Counted from the first letter of the stretch, positions 20,723-30,671 are shown. The stretch is 64,000 nt of DNA from Natrialbaceae archaeon (GCA_003559215.1 PWMF01000034.1:1-64000); one strand, 5' to 3'. Numbers and translations are program-made. Notes: generated by a model not told the origin, from the sequence alone.

Positions 20723-21544
20723 TTAGTACGCCTCCGGATCGACCTCCAGGATGATCTCGCCGGCCTTGAACGCCCGGACGAGACCGTCGCTTTCCGAGAG
20801 CACGATCGAGATCGCGTTCGTGTCCCGGGTGATCGCCCCGCCGGCCATGTGCCGAGCGCCCAGTCCTTTCGGGATGTCGACGCCCTCCGCCGAGGGCTCG
20901 AGGTAGCGATACGCGGAGACGATCTTGCCCGCATCGGAGATGACGAAGGCGCCGTCGAGCCGCGAGAACTCCTTTAACATCACGTTCACGATCGGATCCC
21001 CGACGTGGACGTGGGATTTCTCGAACGGGTTGTACGACAGTGGCCGGGACTTGTTCATCACCTTGCCCGCGTCGCCGACGACGAACAGCGCCCCGACTGG
21101 CTTCCCCTTCTGGCCCTTCTGTCCTAACTCGATCGCCAGCTCCAGCACCGCCTTGACGACCTCCGGGTCGGCCCGCGAGCGGGCGAACAGGTCGTAGATC
21201 CCCGTCCGGGAGTCAGCGTCGGCTCGAACGCGGGAGACGGTGTCGATGTCGTCGCTGAAGACGCTCGTCGCACAAGCCAACGTGTCGCCGTCGTCGATGA
21301 TGTCCTGGTCGAACGCGCCCTCGAGCCCGAACCGGATCCGATCCGAGACGTCGTCGAACTCGAGGGGAAGCTCGACGAACGTCTCCGCACCGACGTCGTT
21401 CTCGGTCCCGACGACGATCAGATCGAGGTCGCCTTCGTCGTCGAGGTCGGTGAACCGTTCGTAGTACGATCCGCTCGGCGAAAAGAGTGCAACGGCGTCG
21501 ACGCTCGAGAAGAGATCACCGAACACATCGTCTAACCCGGCCAT
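20723..21544 (-). CDS. dacZ: DisA_N-type diadenylate cyclase (DacZ-like)
   Basis: KSRPLSYNPFEKSHVHVGD..., LDGAFVISDAGKIVSAYRYL, GLGARHMAGGAITRDTNAISIVLSESDG. Confidence 0.9.
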   Translation of the reverse strand: MAGLDDVFGDLFSSVDAVALFSPSGSYYERFTDLDDEGDLDLIVVGTENDVGAETFVELPLEFDDVSDRIRFGLEGAFDQDIIDDGDTLACATSVFSDDIDTVSRVRADADSRTGIYDLFARSRADPEVVKAVLELAIELGQKGQKGKPVGALFVVGDAGKVMNKSRPLSYNPFEKSHVHVGDPIVNVMLKEFSRLDGAFVISDAGKIVSAYRYLEPSAEGVDIPKGLGARHMAGGAITRDTNAISIVLSESDGLVRAFKAGEIILEVDPEAY

Positions 21545-21709
21545 TGCTCATATAAGTCGCTTCCGCGCGAATAAGCGTTGTGGAGTGTCTGACGCGTGGC
21601 TTCCGCGGGAACGGAAAGCGACGAAAGCGATACGGGGTATTGCTGGCTGTAGACGGCGTGTTTCCGTATTCCGCCACGCTATTAGTATTAGGATTGGTAT
21701 GTCCGACAC

Positions 21710-22945
21710 ATGGACGGGGACGGCGTCGGCGACTACGTGACGCGGTGTCGACAGCTCATCGAGGCCTCACCGCAGATGGACGAGGAAAATACGAAGGTAC
21801 GGCTCGTCCAGCCGTTTCTCGAACTTCTCGGGTGGGACTTCCTCTCGACGGAGGTCGAACTCGAGTACACGGTCCCGATGGCATCGGGCAGTACTCGAGT
21901 CGACTACGCGCTTCTCGTCGGCGGCTCACCCGCCGTATTCGTCGAGGCCAAACCCGTCCACTCGACGCTCTCCGAAAATGAGGTTCGGCAGCTGAAAAGC
22001 TACATGCGACAGGAACTCGATGTCGACTGGGGGATCCTCACGAACGGGAAGGAGTTCGAGGTGCTGACCAAAAACCGCGAGCGAAGCGGCGGCGAGGAAG
22101 TTTCGGTCATCCAGTTCGATCTGGACGATCTCGCCGAGAACCCTACGGTTCTGGAACTCCTCTCCAAAGAGTCGATTCGGTCGGGACAGGCGGACGAGAT
22201 CGCCGAACAGGTGGCTCGGACCAATCGGGCGATTCGACGGCTCGAAGCGAACGAGGACGCCGTCACCGAGGCCGTTGCTGACTCCGTCGAGGGTGAAATC
22301 GGTGACCTACCGATCGCCCTCGAGGAACAGGCACGCGAGTTCGTTCAGGGCCTCGTTTCAGTGCTGCGCGAACAGCGCCAGTTCGCCAGCGACGGGCCGC
22401 CGCTCGAACAAGAGACCTCGACTGAGGAGACGGCAGATACAGATAGTGCGAGCGAAACCGAACCGCCAGCAACAGCGTCGGTAGAAACGAACGGGGCCGG
22501 AGAACTCACACCGCTCGAGAATCGTGTCTCCGGGACCGTGTCGCGAGCGGAACTCGAGGGAGACGATGCGGCGACGGTTGCGGTGTTTCCGACTCGGGAG
22601 TCGGGGCTCCCCTTCCTGAAGGAAAACGAGGCCTGGGGATTCGTTCGGGTGGGTAGCGAGTTCGAGTACGTCGCGATGTACGTGACGGGAGCCGTTCGAG
22701 AAGTGAAGTATTCCGCGAGAGCCGATGAGATCCTCGAGCCGGCCGGGGCCGATCTCTTGCGTGACCCGTTGGATTACCGAGATGGGGCGAAGATTGCTGA
22801 GGGAAAGAAAGTGATCACGTTCGAACCGGGATCGCTGTCTGAGCTCGAGGAACCGATACCCTACGAGTCGAAGTACCCGCAGGGGCTTCGATACACGACA
22901 CTCGGCGCGATCAGAGACGCGGAGACGACGGACGACGTTTTCTAA
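21710..22945 (+). CDS. HsdR_N-like (type I restriction R N-terminal nuclease fold) standalone protein with an unassigned C-terminal domain
   Basis: EENTKVRLVQPFLELLGWDF...RVDYALLVGGSPAVFVEAKPVHSTLSE...QLKSYMRQELDVDWGILTNGKEF; no helicase domain or hsdM/S neighbours. Confidence 0.78.
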   Translation: MDGDGVGDYVTRCRQLIEASPQMDEENTKVRLVQPFLELLGWDFLSTEVELEYTVPMASGSTRVDYALLVGGSPAVFVEAKPVHSTLSENEVRQLKSYMRQELDVDWGILTNGKEFEVLTKNRERSGGEEVSVIQFDLDDLAENPTVLELLSKESIRSGQADEIAEQVARTNRAIRRLEANEDAVTEAVADSVEGEIGDLPIALEEQAREFVQGLVSVLREQRQFASDGPPLEQETSTEETADTDSASETEPPATASVETNGAGELTPLENRVSGTVSRAELEGDDAATVAVFPTRESGLPFLKENEAWGFVRVGSEFEYVAMYVTGAVREVKYSARADEILEPAGADLLRDPLDYRDGAKIAEGKKVITFEPGSLSELEEPIPYESKYPQGLRYTTLGAIRDAETTDDVF

Positions 22946-22972
22946 CCACCTTCTCGAGCGGGCGGTCCACTG

Positions 22973-23092
22973 TGCAGGACCGGATTCGAACTACGCCGAG
23001 ACGATCACTCTCGCTTCGCTCGAGTGCTGCGACTCGTCTGGTTCGAATCCTCGTCGCGATGCTTCTCCTCGCGGAACTGCTCGGAGAAGCAT
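22973..23092 (-). repeat. tRNA-Leu 3'-end-derived repeat unit (one copy)
   Basis: ggaccggattcgaac at 22977-22991 repeats tRNA 23098-23112 (15/15, period 121); inverted T-arm 22982-22991 / 23041-23050; core ctcgcttcgctcg 23010-23022; hairpin 23059-23068 / 23083-23092 (10/10). Confidence 0.85.
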
Positions 23093-23176
23093 GCGCGGGA
23101 CCGGATTCGAACCGGCGGACCCCTACGGGACAGCGTCCTAAGCGCTGCGCCGTTGGCCTAGCTTGGCTACCCGCGC
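23093..23176 (-). tRNA. tRNA-Leu (anticodon UAG)
   Basis: Reverse complement gcgcgggtagccaagctaggccaacggcgcagcgcttaggacgctgtcccgtaggggtccgccggttcgaatccggtcccgcgc; 7-bp acceptor stem, class II variable arm, anticodon TAG. Confidence 0.95.
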
Positions 23177-23222
23177 TCGTTCCCTGGTTTTCGCGAATCG
23201 AGTAAGAACCTGTCGATCCGGC

Positions 23223-23396
23223 TCACTCGTGTTTGACCGGCTCCTCGGGCGACCAGTCCGGCGGAACGATGAAGGTGACGTGTTCTGCGTCGCGAAGCTG
23301 GTGGAGTTCGGCCGCCTGCTCGGCCAGGGAACGATCCCGGTACGGCATCTCGAGGCCGCAACCGGTACACACCAGCTTGCATGTTGGTTCTTTCAT
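23223..23396 (-). CDS. Small (57 aa) cysteine-containing protein absent from the ORF track
   Basis: Reverse-strand translation MKEPTCKLVCTGCGLEMPYRDRSLAEQAAELHQLRDAEHVTFIVPPDWSPEEPVKHE*. Confidence 0.75.
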   Translation of the reverse strand: MKEPTCKLVCTGCGLEMPYRDRSLAEQAAELHQLRDAEHVTFIVPPDWSPEEPVKHE

Positions 23397-23651
23397 GGGG
23401 AGTGCGGACGGCCGGCCCGGTCGGAGCGACGGACGCCGATCCAGGATTCAGCGGAACAGGGCTTTAGTAGTCGCGTCCTAGTGAAATCCGCGGAGAACGG
23501 CCGTTTCGTTGAGTCGTTCGTAGCTGAAAGTTGCCGCGCCTAGCCGGCTATTGGGACCGCGAACCGATCCGGTGTGGCGGGATTACCGCTCGAGCGACGA
23601 GCCCGCCACGGGGGCCGTAGGTTTATTCCGAACGAACGGGTACAACGGCGT

Positions 23652-23960
23652 ATGCACAGCGCCCGGGATCGCATCGAATACCAACCCTGGCTCGAGGAGC
23701 TCGAGCAGGCCGCGGACCGGCTGGAACTCTCGACGGAGGCGCGGTCGTGCGCGTCGGAGCTGTTCCTGCTCGAGGTTCCGGATGCCGATCGCTCGAAGCG
23801 AGCGACGCTGGCGGCGAGTCTCTACGCGGGAGCGCTGGTCGCCGGCGAGGGCCGGAGCCAGGGCGACGTCGCCGAAGCCGCGGACGTCTCCCGGCTCTCG
23901 ATCCAGTCCCGTTGGAAGGACCTCCTCGAGGACGCCGGACTCGAGCCGCCCCGGTGGTAA
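23652..23960 (+). CDS. Single cyclin-fold TFB-like mini-protein
   Basis: ...SKRATLAASLYAGALVAGEGRSQGDVAEAADVSRLSIQSRWKDLLEDAG aligns by eye with the second TFB repeat (EVASISEVTIRNRYKELLEA); TATA-like tttatt about 25-30 nt upstream. Confidence 0.75.
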   Translation: MHSARDRIEYQPWLEELEQAADRLELSTEARSCASELFLLEVPDADRSKRATLAASLYAGALVAGEGRSQGDVAEAADVSRLSIQSRWKDLLEDAGLEPPRW

Positions 23961-24074
23961 GGACCGTTTCACCGAACCTATCGCTCGTAAGTGTACGATA
24001 CGGAGCCGAAACCCGATCGAACGGTCGGCTTTCTGGACGGAAGCTGACGGCGTGACTGAACGAATCGGGGGCGA

Positions 24075-24560
24075 TCAGTGCTGCTCCGGTTCGGCGCCGT
24101 CCTCGAGAACGGTGCCGTGCTCGTCGATCTCGCCCTCGACGATGCGGGTGCTCGAGATGATGTCGCCGTCGTCGGCCAGCGCGTGAGGAACGACGACGAT
24201 CTCGAGGGGGTCGTGGCCGCGCTCGTGTCGAAGCTCGTTGATTCGTTTTCCGCCCTCGATCGTCTCGGGTGAGACGACCAGGTAGTCGAACTGCGGTTCG
24301 GTCGCGATTCCCGTCGACTCCTCGAGGGGCCGGACCTCGAACGCCCGATCGTGTTCCTCGGCGAGGGGTCCGAGCTCGTCCTCGAGGGTTCGCTTTCGCT
24401 CCTCGAAAGAGTTGACGTGTCGCTCGACGTGTCGAGTCTTCGGCGCGAGTTCGTCAGTCGTGAGTCCGACGGTTACGTCCCCGAGTTCGAACGCCCGTTC
24501 GAACAGCCGACGGTGACCGTCGTGAACGGGGTCGAACGTCCCACCAAGCGCGACGTCCAT
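24075..24560 (-). CDS. coaD: Phosphopantetheine adenylyltransferase
   Basis: [37 protein letters not shown]; nucleotidyltransferase HxGH-type motif and ISSTRI. Confidence 0.93.
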   Translation of the reverse strand: MDVALGGTFDPVHDGHRRLFERAFELGDVTVGLTTDELAPKTRHVERHVNSFEERKRTLEDELGPLAEEHDRAFEVRPLEESTGIATEPQFDYLVVSPETIEGGKRINELRHERGHDPLEIVVVPHALADDGDIISSTRIVEGEIDEHGTVLEDGAEPEQH

Positions 24561-24698
24561 ACCCAACCCACTGGAGCGGTGCGTATAAAACGGTCGACTC
24601 CGCGAACGCGACGGCCTCGTCGCGCTCGAGCGGTGGTTCGACGATCGTCGATTGTGCCTTTCACATTGTTTTTAGTAGTGCCCCACAGTCCCACCGGT

Positions 24699-26957
24699 AT
24701 GGGACTCGACGAGGACTCACTGGAGTATCATCGGACGGATCCGCCGGGAAAGATCGAAATATCGACGACGAAACCGACGAATACACAACGGGATCTTTCG
24801 CTCGCGTACTCGCCCGGCGTCGCCGCTCCGTGTATGGAAATCGCCGACGACGAGGCGGATTCGTACACCTACACTGCAAAGGGGAACCTCGTCGGGGTCG
24901 TCTCGAACGGGTCGGCGGTGTTAGGCCTCGGTGACATCGGTGCAGCGGCGTCCAAACCGGTCATGGAGGGGAAGGGTGTCCTGTTCAAGCGGTTCGCCGA
25001 CATCGACGTTTTCGACATCGAACTTGACGAGGCCGACCCCGAGGAGCTCATCACGGCTACGAAGATGATGGGGCCGACGTTCGGCGGGATCAACCTCGAG
25101 GACATCAAGGCGCCCGAGTGTTTCACCATCGAGGAACGGCTCGGGGAGGAGATGGATATCCCCGTCTTCCACGACGACCAGCACGGCACCGCGATCATCT
25201 CCGGGGCCGCGCTCGTCAACGCCGCCGACATCGCGGGCAAAGAGCTCGAGGACCTCGAGGTCGTCTTCTCGGGGGCGGGCGCGAGCGCGATCGCCTCCGC
25301 CCGGTTCTACGTCTCGCTGGGCGTTCGACGGGAGAACATCACGATGTGTGACTCCACGGGCATCATCACCGAGGAGCGCGCCGCGGCCGGCGACGTCAAC
25401 GAGTACAAGCGGGAGTTCGCCCGCGACCTGCCGGAGGGCGGCCTCGCGGACGCGATGGAGGGCGCCGACGTCCTCGTCGGCCTCTCAGCTGGCGGGATCG
25501 TCTCCCAGGAGATGGTCCGCTCGATGAACGAGGATCCGATCATCTTCGCGATGGCCAACCCCGATCCCGAGATCGGCTACGAGGAGGCGAAGGCCGCCCG
25601 GGACGACACGGTCATCATGGCGACGGGCCGTTCTGACTACCCGAACCAGGTCAACAACGTGCTCGGCTTCCCCTTCATCTTCCGCGGCGCCCTCGACGTC
25701 CGGGCGACCGAGATCAACGAGGAAATGAAAGTCGCCTGCGCCCGGGCGCTCGCCCAGCTCGCCCGCGAGGACGTCCCCGACGCCGTCGTCAAGGCCTACG
25801 GCGACGAGCCGCTGCAGTACGGCCCCGACTACATCATTCCGAAGCCGGTCGACCCTCGCGTACTGTTCCGGGTCGCACCCGCTGTCGCCGAGGCGGCGAT
25901 GGACAGCGGCGCGGCCCGCACCGAGATCGACCTCGAGGAGTACGAAGAACAGCTCGAGGCCCGGCTGGGCAAGTCCCGCGAGATGATGCGGGTCGTGCTG
26001 AACAAGGCCAAGAGCGACCCCAAGCGGGTCGCGCTCGCGGAGGGCGAGAACGAGAAGATGATCCGGGCGGCCTACCAGATCCAGGAGCAGGGGATCGCGA
26101 TGCCGATCCTCATCGGCGACGAGAGCGAGATCCGCCAGACGGCCGCGAACCTCGGACTCGACTTCGAGCCCCAGGTCGCCGACCCCGCGGTCGGCGACTA
26201 CGAGGAGTACGCCGACCGACTGCACGAGCTGCGCCAGCGAAAGGGGATCACTCGAACCGAAGCCGGCGAGCTGATCGCCACCGACTCGAACTACTTCGGT
26301 AGCGTGATGGTCGAGCAGGGGGACGCGGACGCCCTGCTGACCGGCCTCTCCTATCACTACCCCTCCGCGCTGCGACCGCCGCTGCAGGTGATCGGCACCG
26401 CCGACGACGTCGACTACGCGGCCGGCGTCTACATGCTGACGTTCAAGAACCGCGTGATCTTCATCGCCGACGCGACGGTCAACCAGAACCCCGACGCGGA
26501 CGTCCTCGAGGAGGTGACCAAACAGACCGGCAAGCTCGCCCGCCGGTTCAACGTCGAGCCCCGCGCGGCCCTGCTGTCGTACTCGAACTTCGGCAGCGTC
26601 AACAACGAGGGCACCCGCAAACCCCGTCGGGCCGCAGCCCGGCTCCAGGACGACCCCGAGGTCGACTTCCCCGTCGACGGCGAGATGCAGGCCGACACCG
26701 CCGTCGTCGAGGAGATCCTCGAGGGCACCTACGGCTTCTCCGAACTCGAGGAGCCCGCGAACGTGCTCGTCTTCCCGAACCTCGAGGCGGGTAACATCGG
26801 CTACAAGCTGCTCCAGCGCCTCGGCGGCGCGGAGGCGATCGGCCCGATGCTCGTCGGCATGGACGAACCCGTCCACGTCCTCCAGCGGGGCGACGAGGTC
26901 AAGGACATCGTCAACCTGGCGGGCGTGGCGGTCGTCGACGCCCAACAGGACGAGTAG
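24699..26957 (+). CDS. maeB: NADP-dependent malic enzyme with C-terminal phosphotransacetylase-like domain (MaeB type)
   Basis: [36 protein letters not shown]-terminal PTA-like region ([11 protein letters not shown]-like, [15 protein letters not shown]). Confidence 0.94.
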   Translation: MGLDEDSLEYHRTDPPGKIEISTTKPTNTQRDLSLAYSPGVAAPCMEIADDEADSYTYTAKGNLVGVVSNGSAVLGLGDIGAAASKPVMEGKGVLFKRFADIDVFDIELDEADPEELITATKMMGPTFGGINLEDIKAPECFTIEERLGEEMDIPVFHDDQHGTAIISGAALVNAADIAGKELEDLEVVFSGAGASAIASARFYVSLGVRRENITMCDSTGIITEERAAAGDVNEYKREFARDLPEGGLADAMEGADVLVGLSAGGIVSQEMVRSMNEDPIIFAMANPDPEIGYEEAKAARDDTVIMATGRSDYPNQVNNVLGFPFIFRGALDVRATEINEEMKVACARALAQLAREDVPDAVVKAYGDEPLQYGPDYIIPKPVDPRVLFRVAPAVAEAAMDSGAARTEIDLEEYEEQLEARLGKSREMMRVVLNKAKSDPKRVALAEGENEKMIRAAYQIQEQGIAMPILIGDESEIRQTAANLGLDFEPQVADPAVGDYEEYADRLHELRQRKGITRTEAGELIATDSNYFGSVMVEQGDADALLTGLSYHYPSALRPPLQVIGTADDVDYAAGVYMLTFKNRVIFIADATVNQNPDADVLEEVTKQTGKLARRFNVEPRAALLSYSNFGSVNNEGTRKPRRAAARLQDDPEVDFPVDGEMQADTAVVEEILEGTYGFSELEEPANVLVFPNLEAGNIGYKLLQRLGGAEAIGPMLVGMDEPVHVLQRGDEVKDIVNLAGVAVVDAQQDE

Positions 26958-27075
26958 TCGAACGGCGAGAAACCCCGCTCGCGGTCCGGTCCGCGCTCGA
27001 GTTCGCGACCGCGAGGCCGAACACCGAGATTCTTTTGTGGCCCCGATCCATCGAATTTTCACAGAGCGTCCCGCC

Positions 27076-28503
27076 ATGCCACACCGATCCCAGTCTCCGC
27101 TCGCCAACTCCGACTCCGCTGCATCGACCGACGCGCGTCCTCGCAGACGGTTCCTCCAGACCGCGGGCGTCGCCGCGACCGCAGGGCTCGCGGGCTGTGC
27201 CCTGTGGGAGCCGACGGACGACGACGAGTCCGCCACGAACGGCGGCGACCCGGACGTCGCAGACGACGTCTCGTCGTACGCAACTCACCCCGACGACGAC
27301 GTGACGATGTTCCGGCGCGGGTTGCGTCGACTCGGCTACTTTCCCGACGAGACCGTCCCCGACTCGGTCAGCGTCAACTGGTCGTTCCCGATCAACAACG
27401 TCGGCCACACCGCGGCGAAGTCGAGCCCGCTGCCGACCCCCGACGGCGAGACGATCGTGATCGCCGGTGATACGGGCTTCGTCCACGGCGTCCAGCCCTC
27501 GGGCGAACCCCGCTGGCTGACCGAAACGGGGGCGACGGATCTGGGCTTTCACGGCTCGCCGGCGATCGTCGACGACACCGCCTACATCGGCGGCTACGAC
27601 GGCGATCTGTACGCGATCGACGTCGAGACCGGCGAGATCGTCTGGCGAACCCGCGCCCACGAACTCGAGGGGACGCTGGCGATCGGCTCGAGCCCGGCCT
27701 ACTACGACGGGACGCTGTACGTGATCGCCGAGTACGGCAGCCCCTCCTCGGGTGCGCTGTGGACGTTCGACGCGGCGACGGGTGAACCCACCTGGCACGA
27801 CGACCGCATCTGGGGACAGCCCCACCCCTCGCCGACCGTCGACCTCGAGACGGGTCGGATCTGTGCGGGCTCGAACGACGGCGTCGTCTACTGCTGGGAG
27901 TTCCCCTCGCTCGAGTTCGCCTGGGAGTACCAGACCGGCGGCGAGGACGGCCCCGACGGCGAGGCAAAGGCCGACGGCGAGTTCAACCTCGGCGCGGAGA
28001 TCAAGGGGACGATCGCGGCCCACGACGGCTACGGCTACGTCGGCTCCTGGGACGAGCGCTTTCACTGCCTCGACCTCGAGGACGGCACCGAGGAGTGGAC
28101 CTTCGAGTTCGAGAACCGCTCGATGGCCAACCCCGCGCTCGATCCCGAGGAGGACGTCGTCTACACCGGGAGCAACGACGACCACGTCTACGCGATCGAC
28201 TGCGAGACCGGCGAGGAGCTGTGGTCGACCGACGTCAACGGCTCGATCATCGGCGCGGTGACCGCCACCGCCGGAACCATCCTCGTCGGCTCCTACGACT
28301 CGCATCTGTACGCACTGGACAAGGAGACCGGGGAACGGCGCTGGCGGGTACAGAACCGCGGCCACGTCACGAGCGCGCCGGTTCCCCACGACGGTCGGAT
28401 CTACTACGCCGAACGGGGCGTGTTTACGAACTACTGGGACGACGACGAGGAGACGATCCTCGAGGAGCCGGGCCACGCCTACTGTCTGGTCCCCGAGGAG
28501 TGA
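27076..28503 (+). CDS. PQQ-like beta-propeller repeat lipoprotein (Tat)
   Basis: RRRFLQTAGVAATAGLAGC lipobox; repeated DGxLYAIDVETGEIVWR blades. Confidence 0.9.
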   Translation: MPHRSQSPLANSDSAASTDARPRRRFLQTAGVAATAGLAGCALWEPTDDDESATNGGDPDVADDVSSYATHPDDDVTMFRRGLRRLGYFPDETVPDSVSVNWSFPINNVGHTAAKSSPLPTPDGETIVIAGDTGFVHGVQPSGEPRWLTETGATDLGFHGSPAIVDDTAYIGGYDGDLYAIDVETGEIVWRTRAHELEGTLAIGSSPAYYDGTLYVIAEYGSPSSGALWTFDAATGEPTWHDDRIWGQPHPSPTVDLETGRICAGSNDGVVYCWEFPSLEFAWEYQTGGEDGPDGEAKADGEFNLGAEIKGTIAAHDGYGYVGSWDERFHCLDLEDGTEEWTFEFENRSMANPALDPEEDVVYTGSNDDHVYAIDCETGEELWSTDVNGSIIGAVTATAGTILVGSYDSHLYALDKETGERRWRVQNRGHVTSAPVPHDGRIYYAERGVFTNYWDDDEETILEEPGHAYCLVPEE

Positions 28504-28575
28504 GCGTCAGCCGGGCGAAATCGGCGCTCGATCCGAAAGCGTGGATTCAAGTATCCGCCGGGCCGTTGTCCGGGT

Positions 28576-28947
28576 ATGCAAAACCAGGGACGCTCCACGC
28601 GCAAGCGAACCGGTGGCCGACTGAAGAACGTCCGGAAGCGCCGCAAGAACGAACTCGGTCGACTGCCGACCGAGACCCAGGTCGGCGAGCCCCGATTCCG
28701 CGTCGTCGACGTCCGCGGTAGCAACACGAAGACCCGCGCCCTCGCGACGAACGTCGCAAGCGTCAACAAGGGCGGCGAGACCGTCACCGCGGAGATCGAG
28801 GACGTCGTCGAGAACGACGCCAACCCGAACTACGTCCGACGGAATATCATCACGAAGGGCGCCGTCGTCGAGACCTCCGAGGGTCAGGCCCGCGTGACGT
28901 CCCGACCCGGCCAGACCGGTCAGGTCAACGCCGTTCTCCTCGAGTAG
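28576..28947 (+). CDS. rps8e: 30S ribosomal protein S8e
   Basis: MQNQGRSTRKRTGGRLKNVRKRRKNELGRLPTETQVGEPR...NPNYVRRNIITKGAVVET. Confidence 0.97.
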   Translation: MQNQGRSTRKRTGGRLKNVRKRRKNELGRLPTETQVGEPRFRVVDVRGSNTKTRALATNVASVNKGGETVTAEIEDVVENDANPNYVRRNIITKGAVVETSEGQARVTSRPGQTGQVNAVLLE

Positions 28948-29010
28948 TCTGCACAACCGTTCTCTCGGATACTCGCTTCGCGTAGCGACGGCGCCGAGAG
29001 ACGGAACGGA

Positions 29011-29235
29011 TCACCGCCACTCCTCGAGGTCGACGAAGTCGCTTGCGTTCGCCGTCAGCCACGCCGTCCGCGTCACCGCGTTCGAACGATTGGCCGGGTA
29101 GACGGTCCGCCGATCCGGTTGGTTCTCCTCGCTGACGACGACGGCCGCGAGCCGCTCCGTCGTCGGTCTCGAGGAGCCAGCGCCGGTCGATCGCCCGCGG
29201 CCCGTTCCGTTGTCAGGAGTTGTGGATTCGTGCAT
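29011..29235 (-). CDS. DUF7511-like small protein
   Basis: MHESTTPDNGTG...TTERLAAVVVSEENQPDRRTVYPANRSNAVTRTAWLTANASDFVDLEEWR; start at internal Met. Confidence 0.7.
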   Translation of the reverse strand: MHESTTPDNGTGRGRSTGAGSSRPTTERLAAVVVSEENQPDRRTVYPANRSNAVTRTAWLTANASDFVDLEEWR

Positions 29236-29473
29236 GGTCGCTCTGGCACCGAGTGCCACGTCCGTTCGGAGGCGAGGTCGGAAGAAAGCGATTGCTAGTT
29301 GTAATACCGATCCCTCCGTACCCGTCACGTTCAGGCAGTACGGGTCCGTACCGAGGACGATGGTGTGGGGCCGCGGATCGAGCAGAGACTGGACCCATAC
29401 GGACTGCTGTAACTCAGTTCCGTGCAACCGCGACCGTCCTGCGATCACCGGTAAATCGTTACAGCAGACCGTA

Positions 29474-30469
29474 TCAGGGACGCGGTGCCGCCTTCTGTAA
29501 CGCCGTCTCGGCGATGTTGCCGCCGTAGTCGGCGCTTCTGGATAGCGAGTCGACGATCAGCCCCAGCGACTGGGCCTGTACCGGCTCGAGGTCCCGGAGG
29601 ATGTCGTCGATGTAACGGGTGTGTTCGTCGATGTCGAGGACCGCCTCGTGGGCCGCGTGGCCGAGCCGGTTGGCTTCGTCGGTCTCGTCGGCGAACAGCG
29701 CGTCCATCGCCTTCTCGAGGACGTCGGCGGCGTCGGTCCGCAAGGCGATCAGTGCCTCGGCGACGTCCTCGGGGATCGCATCGAGTTTGAGCGCGAGGTT
29801 GGAGATCTTGGCGGCGTGGTCGGCGACCCGCTCGAGCTGGCGGGCGCTCGAGTGGAAGTCGAAACAGTCCTCCCGGGGGACGCCGAGCTCCTCGGCGGCC
29901 CTGGGCGAACGAAGCGTGGCGCGGAAGATCCGCGAGACGACCAGCCAGAGCCGGTCGACGTCGTCGTCGCGCTCGATGACGTCCTGGGCGATGTCGTCGT
30001 CGTTCTCGACGAGGGCGGTGACGGCGTCGGAAAGCATCGAGGTGGCGATCAGGCGCATCCGGGAGACGGCGTTGACGATCGACAGCTCCGAGGAGTCGAG
30101 CAGGTCCTGAATGACGACGCTGTCGGTCGTCTCCTCCAGGACCTCGACGCCGACGAGGCTCTGGGTCGCGTCCCGGATCGCCCGGCGCTGGTCGGTCGTG
30201 ATCCGAGTCGCCTCGAGGCGGATGATGTCGAACCCGCTGACGTACATCGTCATTACCGCCCGGGTGAGGCGCTCGCCCTCGAGATCCGAGACGTCGAGGG
30301 TCCCTTCCTGGCGGTCGGTCTCGCTTGCCGGCGTCAGGAGGAGGGAATCATCCTCCGGATAGCACTCTACCGTCGTTCCCGCGCCGATCCCGTTGTCGGT
30401 CGCCCAGCTCTTCGGGAGCGAAACGGTGTACGTAGACCCCCCCGTCACCTGGACCTTTCGCGTCTCCAT
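29474..30469 (-). CDS. PhoU-domain phosphate regulator with N-terminal AbrB-like domain
   Basis: METRKVQVTGGSTYTVSLPKSWATDNGI plus PhoU helices; divergent from pstS. Confidence 0.88.
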   Translation of the reverse strand: METRKVQVTGGSTYTVSLPKSWATDNGIGAGTTVECYPEDDSLLLTPASETDRQEGTLDVSDLEGERLTRAVMTMYVSGFDIIRLEATRITTDQRRAIRDATQSLVGVEVLEETTDSVVIQDLLDSSELSIVNAVSRMRLIATSMLSDAVTALVENDDDIAQDVIERDDDVDRLWLVVSRIFRATLRSPRAAEELGVPREDCFDFHSSARQLERVADHAAKISNLALKLDAIPEDVAEALIALRTDAADVLEKAMDALFADETDEANRLGHAAHEAVLDIDEHTRYIDDILRDLEPVQAQSLGLIVDSLSRSADYGGNIAETALQKAAPRP

Positions 30470-30509
30470 ACCCACCGGTTTTCGCCGAGGGAAGATAAAC
30501 GCAACTTAC

Positions 30510-30568
30510 CTCTATAGAGAGCTCGAGCGAGTCGTAGAAGCATATATGTTAGCCTATAAGGCTTCTAC
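30510..30568. promoter_or_regulatory. Candidate phosphate-responsive regulatory region in the divergent pst promoter
   Basis: Perfect palindrome ctctatagag 30510-30519; 9-bp inverted repeat cgtagaagc 30533-30541 / gcttctacg 30561-30569. Confidence 0.45.
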
Positions 30569-30671
30569 GCGCGTATTCGGTTTCTTACAACACTGTGAAA
30601 CCGTGCCGAACATAGCAGTATATAGTAAACATAGTAGGGTACTTAGACGCTATCTCCGATAGGAGACAGTG

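Noticed and set aside
25485-27236. 583-aa minus-strand ORF antisense to the malic enzyme
   Set aside because: Low-complexity Arg/Val/Asp composition typical of shadow frames; the plus strand encodes a clear malic enzyme.
28960-29004. Hairpin after rps8e (ctctcgg...ccgagag) as another member of the tRNA-linked repeats
   Set aside because: No T-arm copy or adjacent tRNA; best read as a simple 3' end hairpin.
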